Assembly (NCBI GenBank): GCA_013368315.1
Contig: JAACJM010000009.1
Coordinates: 620,001-684,000 of the forward strand
Reading direction: 5' to 3'
DNA: 64,000 nucleotides
Origin: Tetrapyrgos nigripes
Lineage: Eukaryota > Basidiomycota > Agaricomycetes > Agaricales > Campanellaceae
Both the position numbers and the translations under genes were made by a program. Within the stretch, counting starts at the first letter, position 1, and each line of letters opens with the position of its first letter. The notes under the pieces are model-generated. The model was not told the origin of the DNA and ran no database searches. It saw only the letters and a list, made by a program, of their open reading frames with translations. Shown here one piece after another: positions 58,051 through 64,000 of this stretch.

Positions 58051-58512
58051 GGATGTGGTTCTACTAATCCTATTTAGTAGCTTTCCCTGCAGCTTCCCAG
58101 CAGCTTTTCTTAAGACTTTTGAAAGCAGGAGGCAACTTTCAAAAGTGATTGGGCCTGTGTTTTGAAAGTATGGCATGGATCAGAAAAAGTCACATAAAAG
58201 TTGTAAAAAGCTGGTTTGCCGTTTTACTGATGCAGACTGTGTCAGACTTGGGATTTCTTTCGTCTTCTGTAGAGATTTTTTTATTAAGTACTTTGAAGAT
58301 TGAAGACATGTTACATGTAGTCATTCATTAATATTATTCAGTGATATGTACAATACACCTACAGGCAAAGAAAAACAAGTACATATTTGATACAAGGCCT
58401 AGGGCTAGGGCAAGTGAAAAACTCCCTTGTTATGTTATTGATATCCAGGTCCAAACCTTCTTCTCGACTTCTCCTACATATATTACTTCTTGTGATGATA
58501 CAGCAACTCGCC

Positions 58513-58683
58513 TCACTTCCCAACAGTAACAATCTTCCCAAACGTACTCCCTGTTCCCCAAATTTCCTTCCTCAAACATGCCAATTGACTGATCTGCGAA
58601 TGATCGACAAACAAGTTGGTGTTGGCTCCTTGGTTTTGGATGTGGTAGGAGAAGACCTGGGGGTTGGCAGCTTCAAAGGGCCA
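58513..58683 (-). pseudogene. Fragment of an HSA32/phosphosulfolactate-synthase-like gene
   Basis: A 56-codon minus frame reads WPFEAANPQVFSYHIQNQGA, then NTNLFVDHSQISQLACLRKE and IWGTGSTFGKIVTVGK before a stop. The order FEAA.P.VF..YI...G...NLFVDHSQI..L.CLR...WG resembles the C-terminal part of ComA-type (2R)-phospho-3-sulfolactate synthases and their plant/fungal HSA32 relatives, as I remember the family. Nothing upstream or downstream continues the domain (a full protein is about 270 residues), so this is an isolated, probably transposon-captured or relic fragment. Confidence 0.5.
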
Positions 58684-58879
58684 TGATGGTGGCTTTTACT
58701 TACTATAACTTGAAATTCAGTGAAGGGTTGTCCGGTACTATTACAGGAGAATTCACAGTTGCATCATTTCATGGTAATACATCCGATTGTGAGATCAGAA
58801 TATATCGCAACCTATAGGCTATTGACACCACTCATCCTTCATTTCATTACAGACTTGTAATTGTGGCCAAAATCTCACA

Positions 58880-59110
58880 CATGTACATGTTACCAGCCCA
58901 ATTTAGCCAAAAATCATGCTGCAGGCGCTGCCCAGATCCCAGTTTAGCCATGGCCAGTAGATACCACAAAATTCAAGTATCTAAGAAGCAAGCGTTGAAA
59001 ATATGTAATGTTCTCAGAGAACTTTTGACAAAAAATTGGGCTGGCTTGGGCCCAGTTTAGCCAAAATGGTGGTTGGGACAAAATCCTGTTTAGCCAAAAG
59101 TGCCACCTGA
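58880..59110. repeat. Interspersed TTTAGCCA motif cluster
   Basis: Four occurrences of a (C)CC.(G/A)TTTAGCCA(A) motif in about 200 bp: at about 58900, 58940, 59053 and 59089, mostly as CCCAGTTTAGCCA. The spacing is irregular. No coding content. Origin unknown; it may be the end of a repetitive element. Confidence 0.45.
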
Positions 59111-59925
59111 GATTAAGGAGACTGAGTGTCACCACAGATGGTGATGCATATTTGGAGCTTGGAAAAATCTAAACTTAAATGTGTGGTGTAGAGCACACAC
59201 TTGGCTCAAACAGTAGATGTAGATGGAGCAGCAGTAGACAGAAGACAATGAGAACCTAGTCCCAGGACGAAGTTAATATTAAGTGAAGACAAGAGATACA
59301 TGAGATGCTCACCTAGTCCCAAGGCGAAGAGGTCAAGATGGGGACTAGGGAGTTACTACCCTAAGTTTATATACACAGAGCAAAGGATGAGGCAGTAGTG
59401 GTGAAATCAAAGGAAAAGATAGTAACTCAATGAGGCAGAGAAAGGAATCAGAGAACTGTCCAAAACAATCAAAGTACAGCCTACTGTCCCTGTAAGAGAT
59501 GTATCATGAAAAGATGAACAAAAGATGAACAAACAATGAAACAGGGGATAGTAGCTGTGTGTAGATGATGATCAAGGAAAGATGAACAAAAGATGAAACA
59601 AACAAAAGATATGAACAAACAATGACTGACTGATCAATGAATGATGAAGGAAAAATAGAAAGAAAATAGAACGAAAATACCATAAAATAATAATGTCATG
59701 ACAAAATGACAAATTTTTGCTTGGCCCTGGACACACTCCATATGGAATATCAGCATTAATTTGGTCCCATATGAAGTAGGTCCAGCGCAAGCAGAGACTG
59801 ATTTGAAAAATCAGTAATTTAAGTTCATGTTTTTCAAAGCCCCAAATATGGTTTGCTGCCCACAGTGTGTATTAGCAGGGCTCCTTCACAGGTGCATTTT
59901 TATTGGACACATTGGGCATTAGGTA
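59111..59925. other. A-rich repetitive-looking DNA, no gene
   Basis: Contains repeated CCTAGTCCCA.G.CGAAG (about 59250 and 59312) and many AGATGAACAAA units (59510-59625). Stops are frequent on both strands. The segment around 59765-59785 (CATATGAAGTAGGTCCAGC) resembles 60610-60629 beyond the MITE. Confidence 0.45.
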
Positions 59926-60549
59926 CAGTCAAACTGGTGCTTATTCAGCTGCTGAAAGGGTCACTGAAGAATAAACCAAAAACTGAAGAAAAACATTTTT
60001 TTCATTCCTTTGCATCAGCGGCTTTTATGTTGCTTATGCATGTCACTGAAACAATTATTTTTATTCCATAAACTCATACCTATTCCCTCCTCATTCCCCC
60101 AGCCTGGGTAATAGACGATGACTCCTGCTCCTTCCCTTTGTATTCCCCTTGGTACTGGCATGGGGGCCCTACCATGCATGCACCATTAGAAGCCTATACA
60201 CTCTGGAATGAACAGTGGTTGAAATTTGGCATCAGTCTCCTCAGATCTTCTGTTTTTGCTGAGTTAATGGTTTTCTGGGGCTGTAAGATGCTATTTGGTA
60301 TCCCCACCCCCATACTATTGAGCACTAACACTTCATCCTCCCATTCTAAACAGAGGTTTTCAGGGGTGAGCTCACTGCATAAACCCCTATCATGGCCTTA
60401 AAATAGTGTATTTTAGTTTTCTTTTCAGTGAAATATCAGGCTTGGAATAAGCAGGTCAGTCAAACATGACCTTTGCTGAAGCAGAAAAATGACAAATGTA
60501 AATAAATATTTTTATTCTATGAGACCCAATAAGCAGCCTAGTTTGACTG
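59926..60549. mobile_element. Non-autonomous Tc1/mariner-like element (MITE)
   Basis: Ends in inverted repeats CAGTCAAACT (59926) and AGTTTGACTG (60540-60549), each flanked by TA, the usual mariner target duplication (59924-59925 and 60550-60551). The similarity continues inward imperfectly (GGTGCTTATT against AGGCTGCTTATT). 624 bp, with no transposase-like frame, so it would need a helper in trans. Confidence 0.7.
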
Positions 60550-60755
60550 TACCTATTGATAAATCTCAAATATTTGCAAGGGTTTTTGCAGTCGCTGACC
60601 TATTTCATATGGAGTAGGTTCAGCACTGAGCAAATAAACGAGATTTTTGCATACTCAACTTTGTTTGTCCAAATATCCACCAAGTCACCAACCCCGGCCA
60701 TGGAAAAAATGAAAAATGATCAAATAGTATCCACCAAGTCAGACTCGTTTGACAT

Positions 60756-62440
60756 GTGGCATCAAACAGCTTATATTTCGACATTTCAACCATCATGTTG
60801 AGCGAGCTTGATATTCCTCCTGCCTTTGATGGCTTACAACTTCAGCTCAACTCCTCTATTTCTGTGAAGCTTCTCAAACTTTCAGATGATTCAGCTGGAA
60901 CCCATCTCCATGCCTTTGTCAAGGCTTATCTTGAAGAGCTCGAAACTGAGCTGACATTCTGCAACTATGGTGACAGCTATAGTCACAGCTGTGGCTACAT
61001 CATAAATCTCTTTGCCTGTGACTGGAGCACCCTTAACCAAACACTCTACCAGGCTGGTGTATACCAGAGAGTTGCACAGCTAGGCCAACATCATCATTGT
61101 AATTATTGCACAATGACTGAGCAATATGACTGTTGGAGCTCGCCACCTCTGTGAACTTTTCATCCTTTGATGGATGATGAGGGCCAGTTTCTCCCTCAGC
61201 ATAGTGGCGGTCTGCTATGCATTGATGTATCTCCTGATACAAATCCCTTGGGCATTGAGCATATACTCCTTTGGCAATGTGCTTTCTTTGTGACTTGTAG
61301 TGATGGTCCTGAGTATTCTTCCTTGGAAGGCACTGGGGATGTTGTGTCTAAGGAATTGTATTGTATATGGAACAGTCTTTTTCAGAGGGCTATTGCAGAG
61401 GCTGAGCACCTTTTATCTTCTCATCCTATTAGCTGATATGTGTTTGGCATCATTGCCTATAACTTGGAGGAGTTCAGGGTTGGGGGTTTTTCTCAATGTG
61501 GTGGAAGATCAATGCTGACATATTCCTGCATGTTCTATACAGTCTGACATGTTGTTTATCCCCTGTGAATTTGGGACTGGATTCAACTGCTGTTATGCAA
61601 GAAGGAAATACTTTCTACGACTTGATATACTCTTCCCTCTGCTTTGTTTCATTCAAACAAGCTGCTCCTACTTCTGACAGGGGTTTTGAAATGTCTTCAT
61701 TTCAAGGGGAACTTGAGAGCATTGGTCCACCCCTGTGGGTATCACTTCCTATCATTGGACCAGGAGTGTTGATATAGAGGTGTGAAGATGGTTTGTTGGT
61801 GCACCTCTCTTGGTCAACACAGCCTGAAGGCAATTTCATTCCTATCCTCACAGTTATCCTTTACTGAAGCAACTTCAATTTAGGAATGACTTTTTGCACA
61901 TGTACCAGCTCAAGTCCAGAGGCTGCACTCAATCTCAATCTTACAGTTGTTTGTCTACTGCCAGGATCAAAGCCTCTGTTCTTGTATTCAGCACTGGAAC
62001 AACTTTTTCAGACTTTGAATGGCTTATTGCATAGTAGGTCTTTATTCCAGTTTTTCATGCCATCTAATGCACCTACAATCTCAGGAATACACTATCTCCA
62101 CAAAGAACATCACCAGATTGATACTCATCTGGGCAATGTCTTTCTCATCAATGTTTCCAAGACCAATCCACAGCAATCATTCATTCATTTAGGAATGCCC
62201 AGATTAGTGTCTGAGGTTCCAGTACATGCTGATAAAGAGATTTATTGCTTTTGCAAGGTGATGATTGCTGTATATCTTGTTACTCCATTCCAATGCGCTC
62301 ATGTAGTAATTTCCCAGGCAGATCTACACTTTTCAGCCAGGGAAATGTTAGATGAGATGGAGGGAATGCACACTCTGTTCAGACAAGATTACCATAACTG
62401 GGAAGCTTTTCTTCTAGTAGTGGTCCACTCCTTATATTGA
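60756..62440 (+). other. Series of coding-like frames, unrecognised and interrupted
   Basis: Plus-strand blocks: MLSELDIPPAFDGLQLQLNS with SISVKLLKLSDDSAGTHLHA and FVKAYLEELETELTFCNYGD (60756-61154); GQFLPQHSGGLLCIDVSPDT, NPLGIEHILLWQCAFFVTCS and DGPEYSSLEGTGDVVSKELY (61167-61436); and a 184-codon frame (61886-62440) with GIHYLHKEHHQIDTHLGNVF. They follow each other on one strand and have normal amino-acid makeup, but stops separate them and no clear introns bridge all gaps. I do not recognise a domain. Probably a decayed multicopy gene or element. The reading of 62480-62692 (MDMSLYQFDEIFSKPSNHGI) may be its 3' part. Confidence 0.35.
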
Positions 62441-62449
62441 AAAGCTCTC

Positions 62450-63237
62450 CAATGTCACCCTCCTCAAAGCAAGACAGAGTTGGACATGTCTTTATACCAA
62501 TTTGATGAAATATTCAGCAAACCTAGCAATCATGGTATCTCAGTCAATAGAGAGGTCTTATCTGGAGATAAACTCAATATTAGAAGACACCTCTGCTCTG
62601 AACTAGAAAAAGGGCTACTTCAGGAATCCTGCAGTCTGATATATGATCAGATGAAGGAGTATTTCGATGAGAGATTCCTTTATGAAATCTGAGGAGTGGA
62701 TAAGCCCTTGATTGATTAGCTGCAGTGGGAAAAATATACATGAATCGCAAACCTATGGCATTCCACACCTCTCTAGCAATGTGATCTGCTTTGGTCCTAC
62801 AGCCACTGTCAGAAATGCCATTCCAGAAAGATCAACTTGAGCTGCAAAGGAATGAATTCCTTCCACATTCTCAATGGCATGCACAAAGTCCTTAAAAGGT
62901 ACCTGTGAAAGGCCTTGAATCAGGGTCTCTGTATTATTATCTGGTTCCTCCAAGTCATCTGGTTCTCAGTCTGCTGGAGTAGGGGGACTATGAGCTAAAG
63001 CTGGTGTTAGCACAGAAGGTATGAGTGATATGGAAAACACTTACCACCAGCCTCTGAGGACAGTTTAGCCTTTTTTGAGCACCTTTGTTGTGGTGGCTTG
63101 TTGCAGCAGCCAGAACAAGTTTTATAAAACTTGCTGTTGCCTTTGGACAAATGGCTAGTCTTCTTTGTTCTGTTACAGCCAGAACAAAACTGAGTCTCTT
63201 CATCTTGTGGCTGAATAGATGCCATATCAGGAAACAA
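62450..63237 (-). pseudogene. Remnant of a repeat-associated protein with N-terminal Cys cluster
   Basis: Minus strand: EETQFCSGCNRTKKTSHLSK then GNSKFYKTCSGCCNKPPQQR (63080-63190) gives a CxxC...CxxC finger. An intron donor-like GTAAGT follows near 63040. Further blocks are IQGLSQVPFKDFVHAIENVE, GIHSFAAQVDLSGM (62820-62920) and, in another frame, KADHIAREVWNAIGLRFMYI (62745-62800). The frames do not join without a shift. The arrangement (Cys finger, then KxIAxxVWxxxGxRFxY) recalls multicopy Agaricomycete families linked to mobile elements; exact family not assigned. Confidence 0.38.
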
Positions 63238-64000
63238 ATGTACAACGAGTCATCTAAGTACATGAAAAGGATGGTTCCAGTCCCAGAGAAGGGTGGTCCA
63301 AAGGAGCCAGGTTCATGTACTACCAAGTACAAGAATGTGCATGTTCTTCTCATTCCTTACTTCTCTGTTTATGACTCTTTCTCCAGATCAAGGCTACCTA
63401 TGACCAGTTGCATGCTGCTATCACTGGTGATGCCTCTGGTCTCACCTACACCTTGTGTCATGAACTGCTACAGTTCTTTGCCCTCCTTCCTCTTCTACTT
63501 CATTATTGAACCCATTTTCTGATCATTCGTCTATTGCATTTCCTCAATAAACCTTTTAAACCTTATATTACTGACTTCGAACCTTATAAAACCTGTCAAA
63601 CTCTATAATAACTATCAATCAATCTTCCATTCAATCAATCTTATCTTTCTCCTACATTTCTCCACTTTCTCCTATGTTTCTCCTATTTCTCCAAGTTTAA
63701 TCCTATCTTTCCCCTATCACTTATTCATTGTTCTTCTATATAAACCATCAGACATTCTAGTTAATCCTTTAGTTCGTTCACTTCGTCTCCACTCCATACT
63801 ACTACTACACAGTGTAGAGCCTAGTCAGCTTACTCTTGTCTCTTTATATCTCTCTTTACCCTCAATCGATCTCATTTTGTGTGACTTGGGTGGTTTGCTA
63901 TTGAGTGTATCAACAACCTTGACACCTTGACTCTGGGCTTCAATATACAGCTGCACCAGGAGGAGATTTGGCAGGGCTTCATCGCTACTCATAACAAGCT
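63238..64000 (+). other. Possible retroelement 5' end at window edge
   Basis: From about 63530 the plus strand is pyrimidine- and TATA-rich, with CTATATAAACC at 63737 followed by a C/T-rich putative start region. Near 63913 is TATCAACA, a plausible LTR terminus, and then a coding-like stretch LDTLTLGFNIQLHQEEIWQG runs off the window. No second LTR copy is visible, so this is a suggestion only. A short frame at 63385-63505 (IKATYDQLHAAITGDASGLT) also looks coding-like but is isolated. Confidence 0.25.

Larger units (their letters stand above)
51981..58232. mobile_element. Older DNA-transposon-like element interrupted by a hAT insertion
   Basis: Bounded by a perfect 18-bp inverted repeat, CATCAGTAAAACGGCAAA at 51981-51998 and its complement at 58215-58232. 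Just inside each end are clusters of short ACTTTT/GCTTTT motifs in opposite orientation (52000-52170 and 58090-58215), the look of subterminal transposase-binding repeats. Without the nested hAT it would be about 3 kb. I see no matching target-site duplication outside the repeats (TAATACAT on the left against ATGCAGAC or CAGACTGT on the right), so the ends may have drifted or belong to different copies. The class is not assigned. Confidence 0.5.

Noticed and set aside
51966..58240. 8-bp target duplication for the outer element
   Set aside because: The bases beside the two 18-bp inverted repeats do not match in any register I tried, so I report the inverted repeats without a duplication.
59111..63913. 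A pair of LTRs flanking the right-hand ORF series
   Set aside because: The reverse complement of 63530-63913 does not align convincingly with 59190-59600 and no direct copy is visible.

Overview
The window reads as nuclear DNA of a filamentous basidiomycete, most likely an Agaricomycete. Genes are dense and on both strands, introns are short (about 45-70 bp, GT...AG), and the families fit: an expanded F-box repertoire, a Vpr-like S8 protease, two MFS sugar transporters, and an OLE1-type desaturase with a C-terminal cytochrome b5. I cannot name the species. Bases 1 to about 51,900 are ordinary gene-rich sequence; about 51,980 to 64,000 is a transposon island.

Layout: a 3'-truncated CDC7 kinase (1-1838, minus); a WBP2-like GRAM protein (1973-2636, plus); a secreted subtilisin-like protease (3381-7330, minus); an F-box protein (8641-10689, minus); a sugar transporter with a 12-nt microexon (11509-13585, minus); a decayed F-box gene (14739-15917); tRNA m5U methyltransferase TRM2 (16053-18076, plus); two poorly resolved small genes (18.7-19.5 kb); an amidase (19897-22060, plus); a second F-box protein (22224-24041, minus); a broken allantoate-permease-like transporter (25040-25660); and a third F-box protein (26166-28649, minus).

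From 29.1 to 38.4 kb lie four tandem paralogues of a HotDog-fold acyl-CoA thioesterase. Two end in AKL and one in AKM, which are peroxisomal PTS1 signals; the fourth has lost its active-site motif and its tail. Between them are another decayed F-box gene, an AlkB-type dioxygenase and a tRNA-Ile(AAU). After these come a nuclear-looking zinc/AT-hook protein, a small AT-hook protein, a ZZ-finger protein, a NEDD8/RUB1 gene split into five tiny exons whose product ends exactly at Gly-Gly, a second sugar transporter and the delta-9 desaturase.

The right end holds a complete hAT element (52295-55550) with perfect terminal inverted repeats, an 8-bp target duplication and a stop-damaged transposase. 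It is nested in an older element bounded by an 18-bp inverted repeat (51981-58232). Beyond it are a fragment of an HSA32/phosphosulfolactate-synthase-like gene, a mariner-type MITE (59926-60549), and multicopy-looking ORF remnants to the window edge.

The clearest functional theme is fatty-acid metabolism: peroxisomal thioesterases plus the desaturase. A second theme is ubiquitin-like conjugation: F-box adaptors plus NEDD8, the activator of cullin-RING ligases. I found no CRISPR array and no clear biosynthetic gene cluster. The most unusual items are the thioesterase array and the tailless NEDD8 gene.
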